Shown: positions 8,053 through 15,571, counted from the stretch's first letter. The stretch: 26,737 nucleotides of DNA from Candidatus Gastranaerophilales bacterium (GCA_944323495.1 CALUSZ010000097.1:1-26737), one strand, 5' to 3'. A program made the numbers and translations. Notes: a model not told the origin generated them from the sequence alone.

Positions 8053-9545
8053 TGGAAAGATTATTATATACGCCAAATACTGGTAATTATAATTTAATAA
8101 TGGCATATCCGGCACCGGAATCTTTTGCATTAGCCTCACTGGGATACTTATGGTTATATAAGCAAGCTGGTATGACAGAAGGCATAAATGCCATAATGGG
8201 TGCGGTCGATAATATTCCTAATATCAGAAATATCGGAGCTATAGCCTTTTCAATGTCATTCGATTTTGATTTTTTAGGTGTTTTTAAGATCTTAGAGAAT
8301 CTAAACATCCCATTTTATTCAAAAAAACGAGACGAAAACCATCCGATTGTTTTTGCAGGGGGTCCTGTCTTAACAACAAATCCAAGACCTTATGAAGTTT
8401 TTTTTGATTTTATGATTATAGGAGATGGAGAAGATACTTTTGAACAAATCCTTCAAATAATCAAAAACAATAACAAAAAAGATGCATTAGATTTATTAGA
8501 AAAAATTGAAGGTGTTTATATACCGGAAAAACCTGTAAAAAAATATACAGCAGGACTCAATGAAGTTATATATACGCCAATTCTTAGTGATAAAAGTTAT
8601 TTTAAAAATACATTCGTAATAGAAATTGCCAGAGGGTGCATGAACAGATGCGCATTCTGTACTGCTTCATATACTAATCTGCCTTTCAGGTATAATGAAT
8701 ATGAAAAAATTATAGAAGCCATAGATTTAGGTCTTATGTACACAAATAAAATTGCACTTTTAGGAGCACAAATAAGCGCCCATCCGCAATTTGAGAATAT
8801 AATGGAATATATCAATCAAAAAATGGAAGCCGGCACAAATATCGAACTTGGAATTTCGTCATTAAGAACAGATTCCGTTACCCCTAAAATGATACAGACA
8901 CTTGTAAAAGGCGGGCAAAAGCATTCTACTATTGCAATAGAAGCAGCCAGTGAGCGGCTGCGTAAGTTTATTAATAAAAATTTAAAAGAGACACAAATCT
9001 TTGATGCCGTAAGAATTGCAAGGGAAAACGGCCTTAAGGGGCTAAAAATTTATTCAATGATAGGAATTCCTAATGAAACTGAAGATGATATCCTCGAATT
9101 TTTAAGCCTTGCCGGTAAACTAAAAGAGGAAAATAAGGGTTTTGAAATAGAATTTTCATTCTCATCCTTTGTACCTAAGCCCCAAACCCCATTTCAATGG
9201 GCCAAAAGAGAAGATTCCAAAAGTTTGGAAAAGAAACAAAAATTTCTGGAAAAAGAACTTGCCAAAATTGGTGTAAAATCCAAATTTTCCAGCATAAAGT
9301 GGGACTATTGGCAGACGGTGATGTCAAGGGGAGACAAAAATCTTGCAGGATTTATGGTTGAAGCTTATAGAAATGGCGGAAATATTGGTGCTTTCAAAAA
9401 AGCATTAAAAAATACTAATATTGATATCACCAAAACAATAGACGGATTCAAAATTGATGAGACGCTGCCTTGGGATATTATAAAAAACTATCCGCATAAA
9501 CAACTACTGATTAATGAGTATAATAGATTATCCAAAAGATTATAA
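8052..9545 (+). CDS. B12-binding-type radical SAM protein
   Basis: A 497-residue protein. The N-terminal roughly 130 residues (FALASLGYLWLYKQAG, then IVFAGGPVLTTNPRPY and MIIGDGEDTF) have the pattern of the cobalamin-binding-like Rossmann domain of this radical SAM class, but I see no DxHxxG cobalamin ligand. The 4Fe-4S cluster loop is Cys196, Cys200 and Cys203 (ARGCMNRCAFC). Downstream motifs GISSLRTDS, TIAIEAASERLRKFINK and FSFSSFVPKPQTPFQW match uncharacterised enzymes of the YgiQ/TIGR03960-like group. The reaction is unknown; these enzymes modify tRNA, proteins or lipids. The start is coupled to the permease stop (TAATG). A possible sigma-dependent element and a terminator follow. Confidence 0.85.
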   Translation: MERLLYTPNTGNYNLIMAYPAPESFALASLGYLWLYKQAGMTEGINAIMGAVDNIPNIRNIGAIAFSMSFDFDFLGVFKILENLNIPFYSKKRDENHPIVFAGGPVLTTNPRPYEVFFDFMIIGDGEDTFEQILQIIKNNNKKDALDLLEKIEGVYIPEKPVKKYTAGLNEVIYTPILSDKSYFKNTFVIEIARGCMNRCAFCTASYTNLPFRYNEYEKIIEAIDLGLMYTNKIALLGAQISAHPQFENIMEYINQKMEAGTNIELGISSLRTDSVTPKMIQTLVKGGQKHSTIAIEAASERLRKFINKNLKETQIFDAVRIARENGLKGLKIYSMIGIPNETEDDILEFLSLAGKLKEENKGFEIEFSFSSFVPKPQTPFQWAKREDSKSLEKKQKFLEKELAKIGVKSKFSSIKWDYWQTVMSRGDKNLAGFMVEAYRNGGNIGAFKKALKNTNIDITKTIDGFKIDETLPWDIIKNYPHKQLLINEYNRLSKRL

Positions 9546-9554
9546 ATGTTAATT

Positions 9555-9600
9555 TTTGTAACAAAATTAGTAAGAAGTGAAATTAGGGATTTTATATATA
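9555..9600 (+). promoter_or_regulatory. TTTGTAACAAAA palindrome with a TATATA box downstream
   Basis: TTTGTAACAA (9555-9564) is followed after about 30 bases by TTATATATA (9592-9600). The layout loosely repeats the elements before 9804 and 17594. It also shares with the 17594 region the string ATACTTTAT-W-TATATGTAAG, here at 9598-9617. It could drive a short transcript ending at the terminator 9669-9693. Confidence 0.35.
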
Positions 9601-9604
9601 CTTT

Positions 9605-9693
9605 ATATATATGTAAGATGTAAACAAAAAGTTTTAATCCCTAAATCCCTTCCTAACTAATTTTCTGGCTTCTCATTTGAGAAGTTTTTTTTT
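9605..9693 (+). ncRNA. Possible small RNA between the radical SAM gene and gene 9804
   Basis: If the element at 9555-9600 is a promoter, a transcript of about 90 bases would begin near 9605. It carries a C-rich single-stranded stretch (AATCCCTAAATCCCTTCC, 9636-9653) and ends in a stem-loop with nine U. TTAGGGATT (9583-9591) can pair with AATCCCTAA (9636-9644), so in a longer radical SAM transcript this would fold as a 3' UTR. No ORF is present. The alternative, an ordinary 3' UTR, is equally likely. Confidence 0.3.
9669..9693 (+). terminator. Rho-independent terminator after the radical SAM operon
   Basis: Stem CTTCTC (9669-9674) / GAGAAG (9679-9684) with an ATTT loop, followed by nine T (9685-9693). 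Confidence 0.8.
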
Positions 9694-9701
9694 GAGGTAT
9701 A

Positions 9702-9768
9702 TGTAAAGATTTGTAACAATATTTTAAAAAGCTCTAAAGTTTTTGTATAAATTTGCCGTAAACAATAT
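9702..9768 (+). promoter_or_regulatory. Promoter region of gene 9804 with TTTGTAACA-N15-CTAAAGTTTTTG element
   Basis: TTTGTAACA (9710-9718), 15 bases, CTAAAGTTTTTG (9734-9745), then TTGCCG (9753-9758). The same blocks at the same first spacing precede the minus-strand gene at 6096. Possible -10 boxes are TATAAA (9746-9751) or TATTAA (about 9766), the latter 17 bases after TTGTAT. If TATAAA is used, the TGTAACA palindrome is centred near -43, a class II activator position. Confidence 0.55.
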
Positions 9769-9803
9769 TAACAAGGGAAAAAAACAAAGGACTACGAACA
9801 ACA

Positions 9804-10931
9804 ATGGGAATGGCAGCGTCACAAGCTAGATTATTAACTCTAACGAGCCGGCTCCACGATATTGAGTATAAAGCACAAAATATCGAGAGCCAGAAAATAG
9901 CTTTGGCTACGCAGAAAGATGATGCGTACCAAGCTTATTGTGACGCATTGGATGCCAAGAAAATTCAAGTTGCATTTTATAATGGAAACGGTACAAAAAC
10001 TTTTGTAGATGCAAATTTCTCAACAGTCTGCGGATATGATAGCAGTAGATGTACTCAATATGCACTAACTGATTCAAAAACCGGCAAACTTATTGTGGAT
10101 TCTAATACTGCTGAAATGTATGAAATATACAATCAAGATAAATATGCCTTTGCATGGGCAATGTTAGGATATGAAGGCTGTTTTAGCTGGGATTCTGCAA
10201 ACGAAGATGAACAATTTATCGGTAGAGATAATCAGGATGACAAAGACTTTGTTATTATGACAGAAGTTGAAGATTTGGTATTCAATGAGCATCAAGATGA
10301 TACCGATCTGGTTGCAGCTTATGAAGAAATTGAAAATGCTGAAGATGAGGCTGCTAAGCAAGAAGCTTTAAGAAAGTTTAGAGATATGCTGTATGAAAAC
10401 TATGGCAGTGAAATCTTCAACTATATGAATTTGGATAAGCAAGATAGCAAAGAAAAAGTTTTAGAAGACCCGGCAAACAACCAAATCTATGATAAAACCT
10501 GGAATGCAATTAAAAATGAATTCAACTACTATGTTTCATTATATGAAATAATCCAGGAATCCGGAGGTTGTCAGGAAATTGAATCTCAATACATTGCTGG
10601 CGATGAAGCAAACGAATGGTTCAATAATATGGTAAAATCCGGCAGAGTAACTATTTCTGAATATAATGAAAACACAAAAGAATGGGATGATACAAGCGTT
10701 GCAACAAGTACAAGCTCAAGCTATCTGCAAGAAGTTTCCGATGATACAGATTTAAAGAAAGCGGAAGCTGAATATGAACACGAACTAGATATTATAAATA
10801 CTAAAGACACTAAATTTGATAACGAATTAAGCAAACTGGAAACTGAAAGAACCTCTATTACTACAGAAATTGATTCAATCAGCAAAGTTAGAGACGATAA
10901 CATTGAGAGAACCTTTGGTATATTCAGTTAA
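9804..10931 (+). CDS. MGMAASQAR-type protein of unknown function
   Basis: A 375-residue acidic protein with no signal peptide or membrane segment. It opens with MGMAASQARLLTLTSRL and a helix rich in Gln/Lys (to about 50). The middle (about 55-270) is acidic and Tyr/Trp-containing (FAWAMLGYEGCFSWDSAN). A C-terminal coiled coil (about 315-370; KKAEAEYEHELDIINTKD, then LSKLETERTSITTEIDSISK) follows. The helical ends that could pair recall rod, hook or secretion-apparatus proteins, and I recall similar N-termini in gut Melainabacteria, but this is memory and no function is established. An AAGGA at 9786-9790 is a distant SD. It is monocistronic: its own promoter element precedes it and a terminator follows at 11017-11041. 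Confidence 0.75.
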   Translation: MGMAASQARLLTLTSRLHDIEYKAQNIESQKIALATQKDDAYQAYCDALDAKKIQVAFYNGNGTKTFVDANFSTVCGYDSSRCTQYALTDSKTGKLIVDSNTAEMYEIYNQDKYAFAWAMLGYEGCFSWDSANEDEQFIGRDNQDDKDFVIMTEVEDLVFNEHQDDTDLVAAYEEIENAEDEAAKQEALRKFRDMLYENYGSEIFNYMNLDKQDSKEKVLEDPANNQIYDKTWNAIKNEFNYYVSLYEIIQESGGCQEIESQYIAGDEANEWFNNMVKSGRVTISEYNENTKEWDDTSVATSTSSSYLQEVSDDTDLKKAEAEYEHELDIINTKDTKFDNELSKLETERTSITTEIDSISKVRDDNIERTFGIFS

Positions 10932-11016
10932 TAAATAATAAATCTGGGTAAGTAAATAAAACTTATTTTACGTATTTACGTCCCAATTCTCCCTTCCCTT
11001 TTTCCCTTTTCTTTAG

Positions 11017-11041
11017 CCGCTTCTTCCCAAAGCGGTTTTTT
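11017..11041 (+). terminator. Rho-independent terminator after gene 9804
   Basis: Stem CCGCTT (11017-11022) / AAGCGG (11030-11035) followed by TTTTTT. It lies just before the stop of the convergent GT2 gene. Confidence 0.75.
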
Positions 11042-11043
11042 CT

Positions 11044-11985
11044 TTATCTATTTAATTCTATATTCTTCAGTCTTGTTTGAACATCTTCTATCAGCTTTCT
11101 ATTAATCGAAAGCAAATCTCCTAATACAGCAATAATCGCAAGCTGTACAGCTGAAATTAAAAAAACTGAAGCAAAAATTAAAGATTGAATATGCCCGTTG
11201 CCGCTGCCCTGCAGATAATAATACAAAAATCTTATTACTAAACCCAATCCGGCAAGGCCTAAACCAAAAGCTATCGTAACAAAAAAACGAAACGGACGAT
11301 AAACAATAAACATACGTATAGTCGTTTTCATTGATTTAAAGATATAATCAAAAATATTTTTGACTAATCTTGATTTTCTTAACATAGGGTTAACCCTGAC
11401 AGGCACAGATTCAACTTTTAACCCCTTTGCGCTTGCTTGAAGCAGTGTTTCCATCGTATATGTATAATTATCAAAAACATTAATTCTTATAGCTGCTTGC
11501 TTAGAAAACGCTCTAAACCCGCTGGGAGCATCTTCCACCTGTGTGGATGAAAGAAGTCTTAGAACTGCTGAACCTATTTTTTGAAAAGCTTTTTTCATTG
11601 GTGAAAATTCTTTTATAGAAAAAATATCCCTTGCACCAATTACAATATCAGCATTACCATCTAATACAGGCTTAATTAACTTTTCTATATCATCTGCACA
11701 ATATTGATTGTCTGCATCAGTATTTACTATAATATCAGCGCCCAGTTTTAAAGACTCTGCGATTCCGCATTTAAATGCATTTGCCAATCCCCTGTTAGGT
11801 TTTATTTCAAGGACTTTAGCACCCCAATTACGCGCAATTTCAGCAGATTTATCACTAGAACCATCATCTATAACAAGCACCTCAAGCTTATCTATACCTG
11901 CAACTTTTGCCGGAAGTGCATTCAACGTTGTTAATAAAGTTTCCTCTTCATTAAAACAAGGTATTTGAATAATAAGCTTTGTCAT
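11044..11985 (-). CDS. Family 2 glycosyltransferase, polyprenyl-phosphate glycosyltransferase (DPM/DPG-like) with two C-terminal membrane helices
   Basis: The GT-A domain begins MTKLIIQIPCFNEEETL, with DDGSSD (40-45), the metal-binding TDADNQY (89-95) and a conserved ARDIF...SGFRAFSK segment. Two hydrophobic helices near 235-257 and 265-290 end in a short charged tail. This is the layout of enzymes that transfer a sugar from a nucleotide donor to undecaprenyl/dolichyl phosphate at the cytoplasmic face. I start at the ATG 11985 (313 residues), not the upstream in-frame ATG 12021: the family starts here, and TATAAT ends seven bases before this ATG. No SD is present. It diverges from a GT-C enzyme at 12028 that would use such a lipid-linked sugar, which suggests a shared glycosylation job. 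Confidence 0.85.
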   Translation of the reverse strand: MTKLIIQIPCFNEEETLLTTLNALPAKVAGIDKLEVLVIDDGSSDKSAEIARNWGAKVLEIKPNRGLANAFKCGIAESLKLGADIIVNTDADNQYCADDIEKLIKPVLDGNADIVIGARDIFSIKEFSPMKKAFQKIGSAVLRLLSSTQVEDAPSGFRAFSKQAAIRINVFDNYTYTMETLLQASAKGLKVESVPVRVNPMLRKSRLVKNIFDYIFKSMKTTIRMFIVYRPFRFFVTIAFGLGLAGLGLVIRFLYYYLQGSGNGHIQSLIFASVFLISAVQLAIIAVLGDLLSINRKLIEDVQTRLKNIELNR

Positions 11986-11992
11986 GTAAAAT

Positions 11993-12021
11993 ATTATATA
12001 TAAATCAAAAAATCGGAGCAA
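11993..12021 (-). promoter_or_regulatory. Promoter of the GT2 gene, leaderless
   Basis: On the minus strand TTGCTC (12021-12016), 17 bases, then a perfect TATAAT (11998-11993). The ATG follows after seven bases, leaving no room for an SD. Confidence 0.6.
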
Positions 12022-12027
12022 GAGGGA

Positions 12028-13497
12028 GTGCTATTCTTTATTATAATTATTGGTCTTATTTTAAGACTCTGTTATATTAATAAACCTGAAGGGCTTTGGA
12101 ATGACGAATATGTCAGCTGGTATGTTGCAAATACTCCTTTTAACAATGGTTTTTGGGAAGAAGTAATAAAACAGTGCCACATGCCTTTTTATTACCTGTA
12201 TTTAAAGCCCTTTACACATTATTCTGATATAGTCTTAAGACTGACCTCTGTCCTTCCAGGAATTGCTGCCATCCCTGTGATGTATTTTGCAGGAAAGGAG
12301 TATTCAGAAAAAGCCGGATTAATTTCTGCTTCTATTACATCAGTGCTCTCATTCCTTATTTATTATTCTCAGGAAGTAAGATTTTATTCGTTATTGTTCC
12401 TCTTTACAGCTTTAACACTTCTTTTCACTATAAAGCTTATTAAAACAACTTCCAGAGCGAATATTACCGGTTATATTATTTCATGTATATTAGTTCTTAC
12501 AACACATGTACTGGGTGCAATTTATGTTTTTTTCAACACTATTTATATTATCTATAAAAAAAAGAAAGCTGCGCCTATACTTTTAGTAATTGTCTTTTTG
12601 ATAGCTATATTGGCTTATATTTTTGGATTTAATATCCTTAGAATGCTTCCTTCTTCCCAATGGTGGGGAATATTTTCTTATACCAATATTCTATTTTTAT
12701 TCAGCGATTTCCTATCACCCATACTCACCAATAATGTCAATGCTCCGCCTGTATTTTTCTATAACAAAACTTATGCAATTTGGATGCTTCTGCCGCTTAT
12801 TATTACTCTCCCGCCGCTAATCAGCGGATTTAAAAAGTTAAAAGGATTAGCTTTTGTATGTTTTTTTACAATCCTCACTATGTCTGCACTTGCACTCTTG
12901 GGGAAATTAGTATTTATAACCAAATATTCTATTGAAATATTACCGGCTTTAATATTAATGCTTTCTATAGGTTTTACGCAATTAAAGCGTCCCGGGCTCA
13001 TACTTTTTATTATATTCATTACAATACACCTAACATCATTTTTCCTTCCTAATAACGTAACAAAAATAAAACGAAGCGAAGGGCACAGAATTCCCTCTGA
13101 AATCCTTAAGGTAAGAAATCCAGATAAAATCCTATTTACCTACTATGAGCCGGATAGATTTGAACGTTATATACAACTTAACAAAGAAAATACTTATTTT
13201 ATAAGCAAAAATAACCGCTTTAAATATAAAGACAATCCTCCCAAAATACTCAATAATATAAATTCAGGAGAAATCGTTTCTGTAGTATTTTTAGACAGTG
13301 TAAGTTTTTTTAATGAAAACATTGTAGAAGCAAACCTAAATAACTCTAAAATTCCAGAAATGTTTTTAACATTTTCGCATATTAGAAACAAACTGATACA
13401 AGAACTAAATACAAATTACACAAATTTTAAAGTTGATAATCTTGGCTCCTGGACAATAATTACTGCAACGAAAAAGTTTAATAAAAAAAGTTCTTGA
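12028..13497 (+). CDS. Integral-membrane GT-C glycosyltransferase (GT39/ArnT-like)
   Basis: A 489-residue polytopic protein. A first helix is followed by GLWNDEYVSWYVA (about 22-34); the Asp26-Glu27 pair in the first outer loop is the usual catalytic motif of GT39/GT83 enzymes, which use polyprenyl-phosphate sugars. Around ten more hydrophobic segments extend to about residue 340, then a soluble domain of about 140 residues lies outside (from about 345; FTYYEPDRFERYIQLNKENTYF). It likely transfers a sugar to protein, lipid A or a cell-surface polymer on the outer face of the inner membrane. The start is GTG at 12028 with GGAG at 12015-12018. It diverges from the GT2 that could supply its donor. 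The rplJ promoter overlaps its last codon. Confidence 0.8.
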   Translation: MLFFIIIIGLILRLCYINKPEGLWNDEYVSWYVANTPFNNGFWEEVIKQCHMPFYYLYLKPFTHYSDIVLRLTSVLPGIAAIPVMYFAGKEYSEKAGLISASITSVLSFLIYYSQEVRFYSLLFLFTALTLLFTIKLIKTTSRANITGYIISCILVLTTHVLGAIYVFFNTIYIIYKKKKAAPILLVIVFLIAILAYIFGFNILRMLPSSQWWGIFSYTNILFLFSDFLSPILTNNVNAPPVFFYNKTYAIWMLLPLIITLPPLISGFKKLKGLAFVCFFTILTMSALALLGKLVFITKYSIEILPALILMLSIGFTQLKRPGLILFIIFITIHLTSFFLPNNVTKIKRSEGHRIPSEILKVRNPDKILFTYYEPDRFERYIQLNKENTYFISKNNRFKYKDNPPKILNNINSGEIVSVVFLDSVSFFNENIVEANLNNSKIPEMFLTFSHIRNKLIQELNTNYTNFKVDNLGSWTIITATKKFNKKSS

Positions 13498-13522
13498 CAT
13501 AAGATTTTGGTTTTGTTAAATT
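13494..13522 (+). promoter_or_regulatory. rplJL promoter
   Basis: A consensus TTGACA (13494-13499), a 17-base spacer, then TAAATT (13517-13522). The -35 overlaps the stop codon of the preceding GT-C gene. It gives a leader of about 225 bases. Confidence 0.7.
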
Positions 13523-13525
13523 ATA

Positions 13526-13640
13526 CACATAATCGCAGACAGTTAGTATCCTTATTTGTTAGGATTTAAATTGATAAATACAGGCTAGCCGAGATTACAC
13601 AAGGGTGCAAAGGTTCTATGAGGCACATCTCAAAAGAACA
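13526..13640 (+). ncRNA. Ribosomal protein L10 leader (autoregulatory)
   Basis: The leader contains GCAGACAGTTAG (13533 onward) and CTAGCCGAGATTACAC downstream, the paired kink-turn strands of the L10 leader (compare the Bacillus pattern with AGACAGTTGG and CTACCGAGG). Between them is a hairpin with arms ATCCT / AGGAT. The L10(L12)4 complex binds this structure and represses its own operon. Boundaries are approximate. Confidence 0.75.
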
Positions 13641-13669
13641 CTAAAATATAAATAGCAATAGATTGTGTG

Positions 13670-13709
13670 AGATTTTGCGATTAACAAGGAAAGATTGCAA
13701 AATCTTTTT
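13670..13709 (+). terminator. Attenuator in the rplJL leader
   Basis: Perfect nine-base arms AGATTTTGC (13670-13678) and GCAAAATCT (13697-13705) followed by TTTT. It sits between the L10 leader and the rplJ SD, the place expected of a terminator controlled by L10 binding. The stem is AT-rich and the loop of 18 bases is long, so it may be weak. Confidence 0.55.
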
Positions 13710-13755
13710 AGTATGTAAAAGGTCGAAAATAAATATACAAACAAAGGAGCAAAAA

Positions 13756-14277
13756 ATGTCAACAAAAGCTTTCAAAGAAGATAAGGTAGCACTTATCCGC
13801 GAAAAAATTGATAAAGCACAAGTTGCAATTGTTACCGAATACAAGGGAATGACAGTAGAAGAGATTACCAAACTTAGACGTGCTATTCAAAAAGATGGCG
13901 GCGACTATATGGTTACTAAAAACACCCTTGCAAAAATCGCTATCAAGGGCACTCCTTACGAAGTGTTAACTGAAAAACTTCAAGGACCAATCGCTATTGC
14001 ATTTGGTTTTGAAGATCAAGTAGCACCGGCTAAGGCTTTATCACAATTTATTAAAGAAACAAAAAAAGGCGAAATCATTGCAGCTGCAATGGATGGCAGA
14101 TTAATGAGCGCAGAAGAAGCAAAAGCTCTTGCAACTCTTCCTTCAAAAGAAGAAATTTACGCAAAAATGCTTGGATGTATCAACTCTCCGGCTTCTGGTA
14201 TCGCAAACTCTGTCAATGCCGTTATGTCATCTCTTGTCAGAGCTATTGCTGCTGTTAGAGATCAAAAAGCCGCTTAA
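13756..14277 (+). CDS. rplJ: 50S ribosomal protein L10
   Basis: A 173-residue protein that anchors L7/L12 dimers in the ribosomal stalk. The N-terminal RNA-binding domain holds VTEYKGMTVEEITKLRRA and VTKNTLAKIAIKGT. The C-terminal helix that binds L12 dimers ends AVMSSLVRAIAAVRDQKAA. The frame is open upstream to 13663, but those 31 codons lie inside the leader and attenuator. The ATG at 13756 has the SD AAAGGAG and gives the family length. It is followed 44 bases later by rplL. In most bacteria rplKA precede and rpoBC follow; neither is present here. Confidence 0.97.
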   Translation: MSTKAFKEDKVALIREKIDKAQVAIVTEYKGMTVEEITKLRRAIQKDGGDYMVTKNTLAKIAIKGTPYEVLTEKLQGPIAIAFGFEDQVAPAKALSQFIKETKKGEIIAAAMDGRLMSAEEAKALATLPSKEEIYAKMLGCINSPASGIANSVNAVMSSLVRAIAAVRDQKAA

Positions 14278-14321
14278 GGCATAAGAATGTATTACAACAA
14301 TAAATATAAAGGAGAAAAACA

Positions 14322-14696
14322 ATGAGTATTGAAGCAATTTTAGAATCTATTGAAAAATTAACATTATTAGAAGCTGCTGAATTAGTAAAAGCTATGGAAG
14401 AAAAATTCGGCGTATCTGCAGCTGCTCCTGTAGCTGTTGCTGCTGCTCCTGCTGCCGCTGCTGTTCCTGCAGAAGATGCTGACGCAGCTGTAAACGTAGT
14501 TTTAGCTTCTGTTCCTGCTGATAAGAAAATCGCAGTTCTTAAAGAAGTTAGAGCTATCACTGGTCTTGGCTTAAAAGAAGCTAAAGATTTAGTTGAAGCT
14601 GCTCCTAAGGCTGTTAAAGAAGGCGTTAAGAAAGATGAAGCAGAAGCACTTAAAAAACAGCTTGAAGCTGCTGGTGCTGTTGTTGAAATCAAGTAG
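14322..14696 (+). CDS. rplL: 50S ribosomal protein L7/L12
   Basis: A 124-residue stalk protein that recruits translational GTPases. It has an N-terminal dimerisation domain ([20 protein letters not shown]), an Ala/Val/Pro hinge (about 38-58) and the C-terminal factor-binding domain with [33 protein letters not shown] precedes the ATG. The operon closes at the strong hairpin just downstream, so rpoB is not read through from here. Confidence 0.98.
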   Translation: MSIEAILESIEKLTLLEAAELVKAMEEKFGVSAAAPVAVAAAPAAAAVPAEDADAAVNVVLASVPADKKIAVLKEVRAITGLGLKEAKDLVEAAPKAVKEGVKKDEAEALKKQLEAAGAVVEIK

Positions 14697-14710
14697 TTTG
14701 ACATTTTATA

Positions 14711-14750
14711 AAAAATACCTGTTTGAAGATTTCAAACAGGTATTTTTTTA
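14711..14750. terminator. Bidirectional terminator after rplL
   Basis: Arms of about 17 bases (AAAAATACCTGTTTGAA, 14711-14727, and its complement 14731-14747) around a GAT loop, flanked by A and T runs. It serves rplL on the plus strand and the convergent lptB operon on the minus strand. Confidence 0.92.
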
Positions 14751-15569
14751 TTATTTTTTTGTCACAATCATAAAAGACTTAAGTCCTCGGCCGGTTCCGC
14801 CATTATCTTCTGTTGAAACAACGTTTATCTTTTTATAATTAAAAGAAGTTGAGCTTCCGCCGTCAAAAGCCATAGCACTGTCTAGCCCGTAACTTGCGCA
14901 TAAATCCCTGGCTTCATATATATCCATTGGGTGTTCATTTGTTACAATAAAAATATGTACTTCTTGTTTTCCATCAGGAAGATTTTTTATACCCATAAGT
15001 GTTCTTGGAGTTTTATGCAAAACAGATGCAGTTTCACGTATAATATTCCCTTCGGCATCTTTTTGTATAAAAAATTCTTCTTCTAATCTTAAGTTAGGCA
15101 GAAGCTGCGGCCCCCCTTGTGCAGAAGTCTCTATCGAGCATAGAAAATCAACTTTTGAATTATGCTGCGCAATTTCATATTTTAGTTTGCTATCACAATC
15201 CAAAACCCTAAATTCCGTACGATTTAAGATTTTTTTCATGTTTTGTCTTAAAACAGGATTCGCCATAAGCGCTTCATTAAAAATTGGATCTTCAACTGTT
15301 TGTGAATCATTTACAATATATGACATTGATTTTTGGTTTTGAGGATCAAAAAATCCTGCATTTATAGTTAATAAAGAGCCTCTTGCATTGTGAGCTTCTT
15401 TATTAGTAATAAGATTTGGTGAAGATACAAACTGTATCTGTTTTTTTATCTTATCTCCCGATAATATTATGTGATAGATTCCGTCATTATATTCAACGTT
15501 AATAGGAGATGCAGCAATTGCAACACTTGTAACCATTAAGGCACATAATACTAAAAATTTTTTCATCAT
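14751..15569 (-). CDS. Exported phosphodiester glycosidase family protein (NAGPA-like)
   Basis: A 272-residue protein with a clear signal peptide (FLVLCALMVTSVAIAA, cleavage near 19-20). It carries the PF09992 pattern: LLTINAGFFDP, SAQGGPQLLPNL, TPRTLMGIKNLPDGKQEVHIFIV, and a C-terminal AMAFDGGSSTSFNYK...GRGLKSFMIV. The family includes the mammalian uncovering enzyme that removes GlcNAc from a phosphodiester, and bacterial envelope proteins of unknown substrate. It starts two bases after the stop of the LptF/G-type permease, third in the lptB operon, so a role in trimming a phosphodiester-linked sugar on lipopolysaccharide or wall polymer is a reasonable inference. Two ATGs are adjacent; either could start. 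Confidence 0.85.
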   Translation of the reverse strand: MMKKFLVLCALMVTSVAIAASPINVEYNDGIYHIILSGDKIKKQIQFVSSPNLITNKEAHNARGSLLTINAGFFDPQNQKSMSYIVNDSQTVEDPIFNEALMANPVLRQNMKKILNRTEFRVLDCDSKLKYEIAQHNSKVDFLCSIETSAQGGPQLLPNLRLEEEFFIQKDAEGNIIRETASVLHKTPRTLMGIKNLPDGKQEVHIFIVTNEHPMDIYEARDLCASYGLDSAMAFDGGSSTSFNYKKINVVSTEDNGGTGRGLKSFMIVTKK

Positions 15570-15571
15570 AA

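Noticed and set aside
13663..13755. Extended N-terminus of L10 (31 more residues)
   Set aside because: This stretch is the attenuator and leader; the ATG at 13756 has the SD AAAGGAG and gives the normal L10 length.
14255..14704. Long minus-strand frame opposite rplL, Ala/Ser-rich
   Set aside because: It is the antisense shadow of the Ala-rich L7/L12 hinge and has no SD or family match.
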